The notes under the pieces: generated by a model | What the model was told of the DNA's origin: nothing | Databases searched by the model: none | What the model saw: the letters and a program-made list of their open reading frames with translations, nothing else | NCBI RefSeq assembly: GCF_020171925.1 | Contig: NZ_JAIVAR010000007.1 | Location: 62,001 to 126,000, forward strand | Length of the DNA stretch: 64,000 nucleotides | DNA from: Rossellomorea aquimaris | Lineage (GTDB): Bacteria; Bacillota; Bacilli; Bacillales; Bacillaceae_B | Direction: 5' to 3' | Shown: piece by piece, positions 7,885 to 17,152 of the stretch | How positions within the stretch are numbered: position 1 is the first letter of the stretch | Layout of the letters: every line of letters begins with the position of its first letter | Made by a program: the position numbers and the translations under genes

Positions 7885-8862
7885 GTGGCGCAGCTAATTA
7901 AACTCCAAGATTATGTTTCAAGATACGAGATCGATTTATATAGATATCCTTCCCAATTTGTCCGATTAAAAAAACAGCAATGGGAAAAAATGAAACACCA
8001 TTGGGAAAATGGGGGCTCGGTCCCCGTTTTTGAAAATGAAGAACCAGAAACTGAGAGACATTCTGTGAAACGGAAACTCTTCTCTCTTTTTCGGAAAAAG
8101 GAAGAAGATGAGCCGAATGAGGAAAGAATCCCTTCACAGGCGGATGATGACGAGATCGAGCTAGAGATGGGGCATCATTCAGAGAGTGCAACGGAAGAGG
8201 AGCTGAAGCAGCACTTCCTGGACTCCATCTTCGATTTTCAATTAAGATGGGCAAGCTCGACCATTTCCCAGAAATCTTATGTGGATAACAGTTACTCCTA
8301 TGATGAGCGCCTTAAGTATCTGCTTCAGCGCTTTCCGGATAATACGCTTGTTTTATATTACCCTGTCTTCAAAATAAAGAATGCCCCCTTAGAGCTGGAG
8401 GTTATCATGATTACGCCGACCGCGATATGGTGCCTGTCGTTTCTAGAGTTTGAAGACGGTACTGCCTATATCGGTTCCGGTGAACGTTTCTGGTTGAAGA
8501 AATGGGGCGACACTGAAAAGAAAGTGTTGAATCCGTTGATTTCCTTGCGGAGGATGGAAAGGATCATCGGGCAGATCGTTGAATTCGCAGGGGTGGACCT
8601 GCCCATTCACAAAGGGGTGATCAGCAGGAATGGTTACATTGATTATCCACTTGCCCCGGTAGGATATCATTTCATAGATAAGAGAATGCACGAAGGATGG
8701 TTCCAGCAGCAACGGTCGAATCCATCACCGATTAAAAGTGTCCAATTGAAAGCAGCGAAAAGCATTCTGGATTATTGTCAAACAACATCCTTCAAGCGGA
8801 TGCACTACCAAAATGAAACCCTTAAAGAGTGGGAATCTTTACCTGAAGAGGATTCACGATGA
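7885..8862 (+). CDS. ytlQ: YtlQ, NERD-like domain protein of unknown function
   Basis: 325 residues from GTG at 7885, with AGGAAGGA upstream; the ATG at 7883 is out of frame. N-terminus basic, followed by a highly charged linker (about residues 50–105, rich in E and D). A beta-rich region at about 140–200 (LELEVIMITPTAIWCLSFLEF) recalls the nuclease-related NERD fold, but the usual catalytic D/ExK pattern is not clear. Named by position between ytlP and ytlR. Its stop overlaps the ytlR start in ATGA, implying coupled translation. Biochemical role unknown. Confidence 0.75.
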   Translation: MAQLIKLQDYVSRYEIDLYRYPSQFVRLKKQQWEKMKHHWENGGSVPVFENEEPETERHSVKRKLFSLFRKKEEDEPNEERIPSQADDDEIELEMGHHSESATEEELKQHFLDSIFDFQLRWASSTISQKSYVDNSYSYDERLKYLLQRFPDNTLVLYYPVFKIKNAPLELEVIMITPTAIWCLSFLEFEDGTAYIGSGERFWLKKWGDTEKKVLNPLISLRRMERIIGQIVEFAGVDLPIHKGVISRNGYIDYPLAPVGYHFIDKRMHEGWFQQQRSNPSPIKSVQLKAAKSILDYCQTTSFKRMHYQNETLKEWESLPEEDSR

Positions 8863-9812
8863 AGACTGTATTCATTGTGAATCCCTCCGCCAGAAATGAC
8901 CGGTCCCTCACATCGTGGAAAAAGATCCAAAAGACAATCAACATCCCATACGACCTTCATATCACTCATCATCCAGCGGATGTAGGAAAAATCATCAAAG
9001 AGCTAAGAAGTACATATCCCAATGATTTGCTATATGTCATCGGGGTCGGAGGGGATGGCACAATGAATTCCATCATTTCCGGCACCGCGGGTTTTGATAA
9101 CATTGCAATCGGGTATATCCCGGGTGGAAGTGGAAACGATTTTGCCAGGGGCTTTCATTGGCCATCCGATCCCGAGGAGGCCTATCGGCTGGTCGAAGAT
9201 ACGATTTCATCTGGTGAAGGAATTTCTTTCGATGCGGGTCTTTTCTCTTTAGGCGGGGGGCAAAAACAATATTTTGTGAATAATATAGGGGTAGGCTTCG
9301 ATGCCTCCATTGCTAAAAAGGCAAATGAATCACGCTTGAAGAAAAGATTGAATCAGTGGTCATTGGGGAAACTGGTCTACCCGATCCTTCTTTGCGTGGA
9401 AACGCTGACATTCACGCCCTACCGTATGGAAATTGAGGTAGACGGCGTGAAAGAGAAGTGGGACGGCGTTTGGTTCATCACGATTTCGAATCAGCCGTAT
9501 TTCGGCGGTGGGATGAAAATTTCACCACGTGCATGTCCCTTCGATGGGGAGCTTGATATCACCATTGTATCGGGGTTATCGAAATGGAAGCTATTGTTTT
9601 TGTTTATTTCCGTCTTTTTCGGAAAACATACTGAATTGAAAGAAGTTCATACATTAAAGGGAAGACAGATCAGGATCGGAAGCAGGGAAGAGGTACCTGT
9701 CCACGCTGATGGAGAAACGGCAGGCAGCATCGATGGAAAGGTGGATCTGGACGTCAAGGTCCTTCCCGGCAACTGGAAAATGTTAAATAGAAGCAGGTGG
9801 CAGAAGTGTTAG
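8859..9812 (+). CDS. ytlR: Diacylglycerol/lipid kinase family protein YtlR
   Basis: DAGK catalytic-domain protein, expected to phosphorylate a lipid alcohol with ATP at the inner membrane face. The nucleotide-binding motif GGDGTMN lies at residues 64–70 and the PGGSGNDFARG motif follows about 25 residues later. The C-terminal part has the beta-sandwich pattern of DgkB/YegS proteins, with SPRACPFDGELDI. 317 residues, normal. Start overlaps ytlQ by four bases. The natural lipid is unknown; DgkB is the housekeeping enzyme in B. subtilis, so YtlR may use a different lipid. Confidence 0.88.
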   Translation: MKTVFIVNPSARNDRSLTSWKKIQKTINIPYDLHITHHPADVGKIIKELRSTYPNDLLYVIGVGGDGTMNSIISGTAGFDNIAIGYIPGGSGNDFARGFHWPSDPEEAYRLVEDTISSGEGISFDAGLFSLGGGQKQYFVNNIGVGFDASIAKKANESRLKKRLNQWSLGKLVYPILLCVETLTFTPYRMEIEVDGVKEKWDGVWFITISNQPYFGGGMKISPRACPFDGELDITIVSGLSKWKLLFLFISVFFGKHTELKEVHTLKGRQIRIGSREEVPVHADGETAGSIDGKVDLDVKVLPGNWKMLNRSRWQKC

Positions 9813-11953
9813 TCATTAGTAGGCAATATGAAGCATTCTTGGATACATTCTCAACGATTACGTTCATTCTCCCGTATGCATATCACGGTGGTCATTCCAG
9901 CCGGTTTGCCTTATTGAAAGATGGAAGGGAAATGGAACTCCAACTGAAAGAGAAAATCCCTTTGGATGATAGTATGAAATATACTGCAACGCTCTCCGAA
10001 GAACTGGACTTCGGGATTACGTATGATATCGTCGATGAACATGGAACAAAAACAGACCTGCAGATCGGGGCGGTCATTCGTACGGAAGAGTTCGATCGGC
10101 GATTTTATTATGACGGCAATGATCTTGGTGTGACGCTCCATGAAGGCTCAGCCGTTTTCAAGGTGTGGTCTCCCACTTCAACAGAAGTAAAGCTTAAATT
10201 GAAGGGACCGCAGGATGAAGAACCCGTCACTCATTCAATGAACAGAGGGGGGAATGGTGTCTGGGAGCTCACAATCAACAGGGATGCAGAGGGGCTCCAC
10301 TATACATTTATGACTTGTATCAACTTGGTCTGGAATGAGCTGGTGGATCCTTATGCGAAGTCTGTTTCTTATAATAGCGAGTGGGGATATGTAGTGGACC
10401 CGGAGCGCATCGGGCCAGTTTGTAAACCGTTGAAGCCCCTATCGTCCCCGGTGGATGCCATCATTTACGAATTGAATGTCAGGGACTTTTCAAGCGCGAA
10501 GGAAAGCGGAATGAAATTCAAAGGTAAATACCTTGCATTCACAGAGAAAGATCCTTCAACACCAAACGGTTATTCTAGTGGCATTAAGTACTTAAAGGAA
10601 CTCGGCATTACACATGTGGAGCTGCTCCCGGTGAATGATTTTGACGGTGTATCGGATGATCCACGGGACAAACGCTACAACTGGGGTTACAATCCACTAA
10701 ACTTCAATGCCCCGGAAGGAAGCTACAGCATGAAACCTGATGATCCCTCTGAACGGATACGCGAGCTGAAGGCGGCGATCGGGTCCCTTCATGAAGAGAA
10801 TATCAGGGTCATCCTGGACGTGGTCTATAACCACGTATTCGTTAAGGAAACATCTTCCTTTGAAAAGCTCGTTCCAGGGTATTTTTTCAGGCATGATGAA
10901 AACGGCTTGCCTTCCAATGGAACAGGGGTCGGAAATGACTTCGCCTCGGAACGTGCGATGGCGCGCAAGTTCATCAAGGATTCCATCATGTATTGGATAG
11001 AGGCTTACGGAGTGGACGGTTTCCGGTTCGATCTGATGGGGATCCTCGATATCACCACGATGAAGGAAATTCGTGAAGAGGTAAACAAGATCTTACCAGG
11101 CGCGATCCTAATTGGGGAAGGCTGGGATTTGAATACCCCGCTTCCTGCCAATGAAAAAGCAAATCTCCGGAATGCCCATCACTTGGAGGGGATCGGTCAA
11201 TTCAATGATTGTTTCAGGGATACCATCAAAGGGAGTACCTTCAATTTGTATGATAAGGGATTTGCCCTTGGTCACGGGAAATTGGAAGAGAAAGTGGAAC
11301 AGGTAGTGACCGGGAGCATCGGGACAAAAGCAGGTGAAGTGGGGATCTTTAAAGAACCGGTTCAATCGGTCAATTATGTGGAGTCCCATGATAATCATAC
11401 GCTTTGGGATAAGATGAAGGCCTGCCTTGAAGAAGATGATGGAACATTGAAAAAAAGACATAAGCTTGCGACTAGCATGGTCATATTTTCTCAAGGTGTC
11501 CCGTTCATTCATGCAGGTCAGGAGTTTTTCCGAACAAAGAAGGGGATTGAAAACAGCTATGATTCCCCCATCGAGGTAAACCAGCTGGATTGGCTCGCCA
11601 GGGAGAGGTATAGTGAAGATATCGATTACGTAAGGGAACTGATTTCAATCAGGAAAAGTCACGGCGCCCTCCGGCTTGGAACTACGGAGAGCATCAGAAA
11701 ATATGCCATGGTCTCACATCCTTCCGAGAATCTGGTCCAGGTCCATTATCAACATGTCCATTCTTATGGCCCTTGGAAGGAACTCCTTCTCCTGTTCCAT
11801 TCTGGAACCGGCACGCTGCAAATACCCCTGCCACAAGGTGAAGCTTGGACGATTCTGGTTGACGGAAATCAAGCAAATGTGAATGGGTTAGGGAAGCTGG
11901 ACGGAGATTCGATCACGGTTGAAGCTCTTTCTTCCAACGTGCTTGTCCGCTGA
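9806..11953 (+). CDS. amyX: Type I pullulanase
   Basis: Cytoplasmic GH13 debranching enzyme that cleaves alpha-1,6 bonds of pullulan and limit dextrins. An N-terminal beta domain and CBM48-like domain (about 100–200, VFKVWSPTSTEVKL) precede the TIM barrel. Catalytic regions: DVVYNHV, GFRFDLMGI with the nucleophile Asp, GEGWD with the acid Glu, and VESHDNHTLWDK. The pullulanase signature reads YNWGYNP rather than the common YNWGYDP. 715 residues, no signal peptide. GTG at 9806 is chosen for its CAGGTGG site and overlaps ytlR by seven bases; GTG 9797 is an alternative. Last gene of the thpR operon. Confidence 0.93.
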   Translation: MLVISRQYEAFLDTFSTITFILPYAYHGGHSSRFALLKDGREMELQLKEKIPLDDSMKYTATLSEELDFGITYDIVDEHGTKTDLQIGAVIRTEEFDRRFYYDGNDLGVTLHEGSAVFKVWSPTSTEVKLKLKGPQDEEPVTHSMNRGGNGVWELTINRDAEGLHYTFMTCINLVWNELVDPYAKSVSYNSEWGYVVDPERIGPVCKPLKPLSSPVDAIIYELNVRDFSSAKESGMKFKGKYLAFTEKDPSTPNGYSSGIKYLKELGITHVELLPVNDFDGVSDDPRDKRYNWGYNPLNFNAPEGSYSMKPDDPSERIRELKAAIGSLHEENIRVILDVVYNHVFVKETSSFEKLVPGYFFRHDENGLPSNGTGVGNDFASERAMARKFIKDSIMYWIEAYGVDGFRFDLMGILDITTMKEIREEVNKILPGAILIGEGWDLNTPLPANEKANLRNAHHLEGIGQFNDCFRDTIKGSTFNLYDKGFALGHGKLEEKVEQVVTGSIGTKAGEVGIFKEPVQSVNYVESHDNHTLWDKMKACLEEDDGTLKKRHKLATSMVIFSQGVPFIHAGQEFFRTKKGIENSYDSPIEVNQLDWLARERYSEDIDYVRELISIRKSHGALRLGTTESIRKYAMVSHPSENLVQVHYQHVHSYGPWKELLLLFHSGTGTLQIPLPQGEAWTILVDGNQANVNGLGKLDGDSITVEALSSNVLVR

Positions 11954-12005
11954 CACATCGTTCCAATGCTTGACGAAATGAGAAGATGACGATAAAATCG
12001 AAAAT

Positions 12006-12050
12006 AGATGGCTATTGATTGAACTGCCCAATAGCTGTCTTTTTTGTTTT
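12006..12050 (+). terminator. Terminator of the thpR–amyX operon
   Basis: AGATGGCTATTG (12006–12017) pairs over 12 bp, with two G·U pairs, with CAATAGCTGTCT (12029–12040), then a T run. Confidence 0.8.
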
Positions 12051-12153
12051 ATGAAGGCATTTTTTTAATGAATGATTGTTCAACTAACACGTTTAAATGA
12101 CGATAATAAAGTAAGGTTAAGATAAACGAAACATGACTAAGGACCAATAGAAG

Positions 12154-12936
12154 GTGAATATATTGGAACACTTATTTGACCAAGATTGGGAAATAGTCCC
12201 CGCAGGCGGTGCGACAGGAGAAGCTTTCTTTGCACAGTATCAGGAGCAGAGACTGTTTCTTAAACGTAACTCTTCTCCATTTGTAGCCGTATTATCAGCA
12301 GAAGGGATCGTCCCGAAACTGGTGTGGACCAAGCGAATGGAAAATGGGGACGTCATCACGGCACAGCACTGGTTGAATGGAAGGGAATTGAATCCTGAAG
12401 AAATGAAGAATGAACGTGTGGCGAGGCTACTGAAGAAGATCCACTCTTCGAAGCCCCTTTCCACGATGCTTGAAAGATTGGGGAAAGAACCTTTTCAACC
12501 TGATCATATGCTGACGGAAGTGGAGACCGGTCTTGAATTCGACCTTTTATCCCTCCCAATCGTCAGGCAAGCATTATCCTTCCTTCAAAAAGAACTTGAT
12601 GAAGTGCAACAGGATGAATACGTGGTTTGCCATGGGGATGTCAACCATAACAACTGGCTGCTCTCTGACTACAACCAGCTGTATCTGATTGATTGGGATG
12701 GGGCGATGATCGCCGACCCGGCTTTTGATGTAGGATTGTTGTTGTACTGGTATATCCCTGAGGAAGAGTGGGATGAGTGGCTCACTCAATACGGAGTGCC
12801 CCTTACAGACAACTTGAGACTGAGAATGAAGTGGTATGTAGTGGCCCAAACAATTCTTTCCATCCAGTGGCATAAAGGAAAGGGCCGGTTCCATGAAATG
12901 AACCACTGGATCGAGTACTTGCATAAAATTGTGTAG
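12154..12936 (+). CDS. ytmP: Choline/aminoglycoside kinase-like phosphotransferase YtmP
   Basis: Protein-kinase-fold small-molecule phosphotransferase (APH/choline kinase family). The catalytic loop is VVCHGDVNHNNWL (HGD and N) and the metal site is LIDWDGAMIADPAFDVG (DxD). An N-terminal lobe with GGATGEAF resembles a nucleotide-binding loop. 260 residues from GTG 12154; TTG at 12163 is equally possible because AAGGTG overlaps the GTG and is well spaced from the TTG. It ends directly against the stop of convergent ytzH with no intervening base. Substrate unknown. Confidence 0.85.
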   Translation: MNILEHLFDQDWEIVPAGGATGEAFFAQYQEQRLFLKRNSSPFVAVLSAEGIVPKLVWTKRMENGDVITAQHWLNGRELNPEEMKNERVARLLKKIHSSKPLSTMLERLGKEPFQPDHMLTEVETGLEFDLLSLPIVRQALSFLQKELDEVQQDEYVVCHGDVNHNNWLLSDYNQLYLIDWDGAMIADPAFDVGLLLYWYIPEEEWDEWLTQYGVPLTDNLRLRMKWYVVAQTILSIQWHKGKGRFHEMNHWIEYLHKIV

Positions 12937-13215
12937 TCAGGAGAATTGATCCATATCAGAAACCCATTGTGCAAGGTTCTGCTTGTTGTTCGTAATATGG
13001 GAGTCAAGATCGGAGCTGCCTGCACCGCTTTGGCTGTAATCATAGATTTCCTGCAGGATCGGCTTGATATTTTGATCGATGTCGACATTGACCATCAGCG
13101 ATTTTACCAGTCGTTCGACTTGCTCGCATTCGGATACGCTACCGCAACAATCGGTTTGATGATTGGATAATATATCTTTTAATAATGTTAACTGATACTG
13201 GGAATTTAAAGGCAT
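12937..13215 (-). CDS. ytzH: YtzH-like protein
   Basis: 92 residues from ATG at 13215 (PLNSQYQLTLLKDIL), with AAGGGTGA upstream. It has the YtzH family features: conserved LLKDILSNHQTDCCGSVSECEQVERL with paired cysteines, a helical middle, and a C-terminal NNKQNLAQWV. Function is not known in any organism that I can name. The stop codon abuts the stop of ytmP on the other strand, so the two mRNAs must overlap. Confidence 0.85.
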   Translation of the reverse strand: MPLNSQYQLTLLKDILSNHQTDCCGSVSECEQVERLVKSLMVNVDIDQNIKPILQEIYDYSQSGAGSSDLDSHITNNKQNLAQWVSDMDQFS

Positions 13216-13252
13216 ACGCTTCACCCTTTCAACTTAAATCTTCTTATTTTAA

Positions 13253-13289
13253 AAAAAGGAATTCACGTTTAGTGTGTGAATTCCTTTTT
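13253..13289. terminator. Palindromic terminator upstream of ytzH and trmB
   Basis: AAAAAGGAATTCAC (13253–13266) pairs perfectly with GTGAATTCCTTTTT (13276–13289). On the plus strand this is the first terminator after ytmP. It lies in the upstream region of ytzH, so ytmP transcripts would run antisense through the whole of ytzH. Confidence 0.7.
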
Positions 13290-13350
13290 CTTTTATTCGT
13301 GCTATTTTGGTTTAATCACACGTGCTTTTAACGTGCATCCTAATTAGTAG

Positions 13351-13379
13351 TTGCACTGTTTTCGTACATCTGTTATTGT
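13351..13379 (+). promoter_or_regulatory. Probable SigA promoter of trmB
   Basis: TTGCAC (13351–13356), 17-base spacer, TATTGT (13374–13379). The transcript would start right at the base of the long leader hairpin. Confidence 0.55.
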
Positions 13380-13387
13380 TTTTTCGG

Positions 13388-13478
13388 TAGAGCTGTTTTC
13401 ATATGAAATGTTGGGCGTTCAGCTTGCGGCTTCTAATGGGGACAAGCCCTTACAACATCCTATATGAAAGCAGCTTTA
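13388..13478 (+). ncRNA. Long rod-like hairpin in the trmB leader
   Basis: The basal helix pairs AGCTGTTTTCATAT (13391–13404) with ATATGAAAGCAGCT (13462–13475) over 14 bp and can extend by three more. An internal loop leads to ATGTTG/CAACAT (13408–13413 with 13453–13458), then GCTTG/CAAGC (13422–13426 with 13443–13447) and a 16-base loop. The structure is visible in the sequence; no known RNA family was recognised. It could be a leader regulator or a small repeat element. Confidence 0.5.
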
Positions 13479-13503
13479 AAACTAATGAATGAGGTGTCAC
13501 AGC

Positions 13504-14148
13504 ATGCGTTTAAGACATAAGCCTTGGGCTTCTGAAAAAATAAGCGACAATCCACAATTTGTGATTGCGAATCCCGAAGAGAAAAAAGGAAAATGGGATG
13601 ACGTTTTCGGTAACGGCAATCCAATCCATATAGAAGTAGGAACAGGAAAGGGTCAATTTGTCACGGAAATGGCAAGGGCCAACCCAGAAATTAATTATAT
13701 CGGCATCGAGCTGTATGAGAGTGTCATCGTGACGGCCCTTGACCGTCTGATCGAGGCAGATCTCCCAAATGTTAAGCTATTGAATGTAGACGCTCGTAAT
13801 TTGACTGAATACTTCGCATCCGGCGAAGTCAGCAGAGTGTATCTGAATTTCTCCGATCCCTGGCCTAAGAATCGCCATGAGAAGCGCCGACTTACACATG
13901 AAAGCTTCCTTAAGTTATATGAGGATATCCTGATCAAAAGTGGAGAAATCCATTTCAAAACCGACAACCAAGGATTGTTCGAGTATTCATTGAAGAGTTT
14001 CTCGTGGTACGGACTGCACTTGAAGTTCCTCAGTCTCGATCTTCACAAAAGCGACTTCGAAGGCAACATCATGACCGAGTACGAAGAAAAATTCTCGGCT
14101 AAAGGCCAGCGGATTTATCGTGTCGAAGCGCAGTACCAAAACCAATAA
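13504..14148 (+). CDS. trmB: tRNA (guanine-N7)-methyltransferase
   Basis: SAM-dependent methylation of G46 in the tRNA variable loop. The SAM-binding motif is [12 protein letters not shown] and the family signature is [19 protein letters not shown], followed by [14 protein letters not shown]. 214 residues, as in B. subtilis TrmB. The start is ATG 13504 (RLRHKPWA follows) with GAGGTG upstream; the frame opens five codons earlier. Single gene with its own promoter, a hairpin leader and a terminator. Confidence 0.94.
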   Translation: MRLRHKPWASEKISDNPQFVIANPEEKKGKWDDVFGNGNPIHIEVGTGKGQFVTEMARANPEINYIGIELYESVIVTALDRLIEADLPNVKLLNVDARNLTEYFASGEVSRVYLNFSDPWPKNRHEKRRLTHESFLKLYEDILIKSGEIHFKTDNQGLFEYSLKSFSWYGLHLKFLSLDLHKSDFEGNIMTEYEEKFSAKGQRIYRVEAQYQNQ

Positions 14149-14150
14149 TG

Positions 14151-14189
14151 AAGAAGAGGTGTCCCGAGTTATATGGGGCACTTCTTTTC
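14151..14189 (+). terminator. trmB terminator
   Basis: GAAGAGGTGTCCC pairs, with G·U and one mismatch, with GGGGCACTTCTTT, followed by T-rich sequence. Confidence 0.7.
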
Positions 14190-14219
14190 ATTTAGGAACA
14201 TTGATAGTAAGTCGGTTCC

Positions 14220-14333
14220 AGCAGTTGATTGATGTGTAAGGCGGAGATTCCTAAGGATTCTGCTCGAAAGATGAGAATCCGCAGCATAGTAATTGCGGGA
14301 AGACGCTATCTGACGCCCCGCGGAAACAGAGTT
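14220..14333 (+). repeat. Decayed copy of the roughly 128-bp inverted-repeat element
   Basis: The left part (AGCAGTTGATTGATGTGTAAG, then GGCGGAGATTCCT) aligns with the left arm of the element at 37982–38109, and CCCCGCGGAAACAGAG near 14315–14330 aligns with its right part. The right end arm is missing. An internal hairpin GGATTCT/AGAATCC (14255–14280) is present. The rest of the 14149–14508 gap shows nothing else clear except the start region of ytnP. Confidence 0.5.
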
Positions 14334-14508
14334 CCTTTTAGCACAAATCCCCCACTCCCCGCTTCTCCACAAGCAACGATGTTTACGGAATCCAATTCGA
14401 TGGAGAGATGGATGAAATGGCATTCCGGGTGACAACGGGTCTTTATCTGTGTAAGTTGTCCATAAATTCTGATAAAATAAAGACATATGAATAAAGGGGG
14501 AATCAGAC

Positions 14509-15354
14509 ATGATGGAAACGATGAAAGTTGGGGATTTGACCATCCATTGGTTGAATGGTGGAGTCACCCATATGGATGGAGGGGCGATGTTCGGTGTGGT
14601 ACCGAAACCTCTTTGGTCCAAAAAGTATGCCGTCAACGAATTGAACCAGATCGAATTAAGGACCGATCCATTGTTCTTCCGCTATCAGGGTAAAAACATC
14701 TTGATCGAATCAGGGATGGGTAAAGGAAAGCTGAATGATAAGCAAAAACGGAATTATGGTGTCCTTGAGGAATCAGCCGTGGAAGAGTCGTTATCAGAGC
14801 TCGGACTGACTCCGGCGGATATCGATATCATTCTAATGACGCATATGCATTTCGATCATGCATGCGGGTTGACGAAGTATGAGGGTGAAAAGCTTGTATC
14901 TGCTTTTCCGAACGCGACCATCTATACTTCAAAGGTGGAATGGGATGAAATGAGAGAGCCCAATATCCGTTCCCGCAATACATATTGGAAAGAGAATTGG
15001 GAAGGCATCACCCATCAGGTAGAGACGTTTGAAGGAGAGTTGATCGTTCTTCCGGGGCTTAGGATGATTCACACTGGGGGACACAGTGACGGACATTCGA
15101 TCATCGTCCTTGAGGATGGTGGTGAAACCTTCATCCATATGGCGGACATCATGCCGACACATGCCCATAAAAATCCTCTATGGGTCCTTGCTTACGATGA
15201 TTATCCAATGACTTCCATAAAGGCAAAAGACAAATGGATCAACCGGGCGTTGAGTGGGGAATATTGGTTCTTATTTTATCATGATGCTGTATACAGGGCG
15301 TTGAAGTGGAATAAAGATGGAGAAGTCATTGATGAAGTCCGTAGAACTCGTTGA
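14509..15354 (+). CDS. ytnP: Quorum-quenching lactonase YtnP, metallo-beta-lactamase fold
   Basis: Zinc hydrolase of the metallo-beta-lactamase family. The metal-binding THMHFDH motif lies at 111–117, a further His in [10 protein letters not shown], and the bridging Asp in [11 protein letters not shown]. 281 residues. B. subtilis YtnP degrades Streptomyces lactone signals; the same role here is inferred from synteny and family. AAAGGGGG precedes two ATG codons (14509, 14512). Single gene, ending before a bidirectional terminator facing ytzB. Confidence 0.87.
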   Translation: MMETMKVGDLTIHWLNGGVTHMDGGAMFGVVPKPLWSKKYAVNELNQIELRTDPLFFRYQGKNILIESGMGKGKLNDKQKRNYGVLEESAVEESLSELGLTPADIDIILMTHMHFDHACGLTKYEGEKLVSAFPNATIYTSKVEWDEMREPNIRSRNTYWKENWEGITHQVETFEGELIVLPGLRMIHTGGHSDGHSIIVLEDGGETFIHMADIMPTHAHKNPLWVLAYDDYPMTSIKAKDKWINRALSGEYWFLFYHDAVYRALKWNKDGEVIDEVRRTR

Positions 15355-15439
15355 GCTTTGTTTCGGAATATAGTGGATTTTATGAAGCTTCCAGCTGATG
15401 CGCGGAATCGAGCAGAGGCGTTTAACAGAGTGAAAGAAA

Positions 15440-15474
15440 AAAGGGTGGCTCCACACAGTGGTTGCCATCCTTTT
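15440..15474. terminator. Bidirectional terminator ytnP/ytzB
   Basis: AAAGGGTGGC (15440–15449) pairs with GCCATCCTTT (15464–15473) between convergent genes. Confidence 0.7.
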
Positions 15475-15478
15475 GTCA

Positions 15479-15799
15479 TTAATGAGTGACTGGATAAACT
15501 TCGATGATCGTTCCCGTATGTGCGTCTGCCAGGAATTCATATTGCTCAAGACGCCCCTCGACTCTCCTGGATATACCCCCTTTATAAACGTTAGTGGATA
15601 TGGAATGTTTTTTTAATTCCTCCGGCTTCATTGTAATCCAGGAGCCATCGACCTTTCCTTCCTTCTTAAAAGCTTCCTTTACGTCCTTCAACACTTTTTC
15701 GGCAGAAATGAAGCGTGCATCCTTCAGTTTATCGCTTAGTAAGATACCACCCGCTGCACCGATCCCCAATCCTAAGATAAACGATTTCCAATTCATCAT
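15479..15799 (-). CDS. ytzB: YtzB, membrane-anchored PepSY-like protein
   Basis: 106 residues. The N-terminal hydrophobic helix (about 5–22, SFILGLGIGAAGGILLS) acts as signal anchor. The rest resembles a PepSY domain: an amphipathic helix (SAEKVLKDVKEAFKKEG) followed by beta strands ending in YEFLADAHTGTIIEVYPV. PepSY domains are thought to modulate proteases or act as extracytoplasmic sensors. AGGGAT precedes two Met codons. Size and synteny match B. subtilis YtzB. Divergent from ytoP. Confidence 0.82.
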   Translation of the reverse strand: MMNWKSFILGLGIGAAGGILLSDKLKDARFISAEKVLKDVKEAFKKEGKVDGSWITMKPEELKKHSISTNVYKGGISRRVEGRLEQYEFLADAHTGTIIEVYPVTH

Positions 15800-15961
15800 T
15801 ATCCCTCCAAGCCATGATTACAAACACGTATATAGGTACATTCTAACAAAGAATCAGAAAAAAAGAGAACCGGTTTTGTTCGAATTGGTGGTAAGACGTG
15901 AGAAAGTTCTGTAAAATGAACGTATACATAATCTGATTTTAATGATAAAGGGGCCGAATAA

Positions 15962-17035
15962 ATGAAACAAGATACACTGGATTTATTTAAGACGTTAACC
16001 GAGTTGCCTGGTGCACCTGGCAATGAACATGCCGTGCGCCAATTCATGAGGGAGCAATTGGAACAGTATTCCGATGAAATCGTACAGGACCGTCTTGGGG
16101 GTATTTTTGGAGTAAAACGGGGCAAGGCAGAAGATCCCGTGGTCATGGTTGCTGGCCATATGGATGAAGTCGGCTTTATGGTCACGAACATCACTGATAA
16201 TGGCATGCTGCGTTTTCAAACGCTAGGTGGCTGGTGGAGTCAGGTTCTGCTTGCACAGCGTGTTCAGATCATTACTGATAACGGACCTGTCATCGGTGTG
16301 ATCGGAAGTATCCCACCACATCTATTGGGAGAGGAACAACGCAGAAAGCCAATGGATATGAAGAATATGCTCATTGATATCGGGGCGGATAGTAAAGAGA
16401 ACGCACTGGAAATCGGCATCAAACCGGGGCAGCAAATCGTTCCGATCTGTCCATTCACACCGATGGCGAATGAGAAGAAAATCCTTGCGAAAGCATGGGA
16501 TAATCGCTATGGTTGCGGCTTGTCGATCGAATTATTGAAGGAACTTCAAGGTGTTGAACTTTCGAGCACACTGTTCTCTGGAGCGACTGTCCAGGAAGAA
16601 GTGGGTCTTCGAGGAGCACAGACTGCAGCGAATATGATCAATCCTGATCTCTTCTTTGCCCTTGATGCAAGCCCAGCGAATGATATGTCAGGGGATAAGA
16701 ATGAGTTTGGGCAACTGGGCAAGGGTGCGCTTCTCAGGATCCTTGATCGCTCAATGGTGACGCATAAAGGCATGAGGGAGTTCGTCTTGGATACGGCAGA
16801 ATCAAACGACATCCCATATCAATACTTTGTGTCGCAAGGCGGGACGGATGCCGGAAGGGTGCATATGTCGAATGAGGGTGTGCCAAGTGCGGTTGTGGGC
16901 ATTTGTTCACGCTATATCCACACACACGCATCCATGATCCATGTTGACGATTATGCAGCTGCCAAGGAACTGATTGTTAAGCTGGTTAAGCAATGTGATC
17001 GTTCTACCATCGAATCCATAAAACAAAATGGATGA
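15962..17035 (+). CDS. ytoP: M42 family glutamyl aminopeptidase-type enzyme YtoP
   Basis: Cytoplasmic dinuclear metal aminopeptidase of the M42 family (tetrahedral TET-type peptidases). Metal ligands: GHMDEVGF (His/Asp), AWDNRYGC (bridging Asp), QEEVGLRGA (catalytic Glu pair), [11 protein letters not shown] (Asp) and RYIHTHASM (last His). 357 residues, normal. The ATG at 15962 follows an AAAGGGG site. Substrate preference (acidic N-termini or cellulase-like annotation) cannot be told from sequence. Confidence 0.9.
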   Translation: MKQDTLDLFKTLTELPGAPGNEHAVRQFMREQLEQYSDEIVQDRLGGIFGVKRGKAEDPVVMVAGHMDEVGFMVTNITDNGMLRFQTLGGWWSQVLLAQRVQIITDNGPVIGVIGSIPPHLLGEEQRRKPMDMKNMLIDIGADSKENALEIGIKPGQQIVPICPFTPMANEKKILAKAWDNRYGCGLSIELLKELQGVELSSTLFSGATVQEEVGLRGAQTAANMINPDLFFALDASPANDMSGDKNEFGQLGKGALLRILDRSMVTHKGMREFVLDTAESNDIPYQYFVSQGGTDAGRVHMSNEGVPSAVVGICSRYIHTHASMIHVDDYAAAKELIVKLVKQCDRSTIESIKQNG

Positions 17036-17053
17036 GTGAACAAGCAAATCATG

Positions 17054-17080
17054 AACTGTCTCCAAGGAGGCAGTTTTTTT
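17054..17080 (+). terminator. ytoP terminator
   Basis: AACTGTCTCC pairs with GGAGGCAGTT across a two-base loop (one mismatch), then seven Ts. Confidence 0.8.
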
Positions 17081-17152
17081 AGCGTAGGAGATGCAGGAAC
17101 TTAAGAAGGATCTGACATGTAAAGCATATAGAAAGAAAAGAGGTAAGGCAAT

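Noticed and set aside
9797..9812. Frameshift between ytlR and amyX
   Set aside because: The overlap is a normal translational coupling; both proteins are full length.
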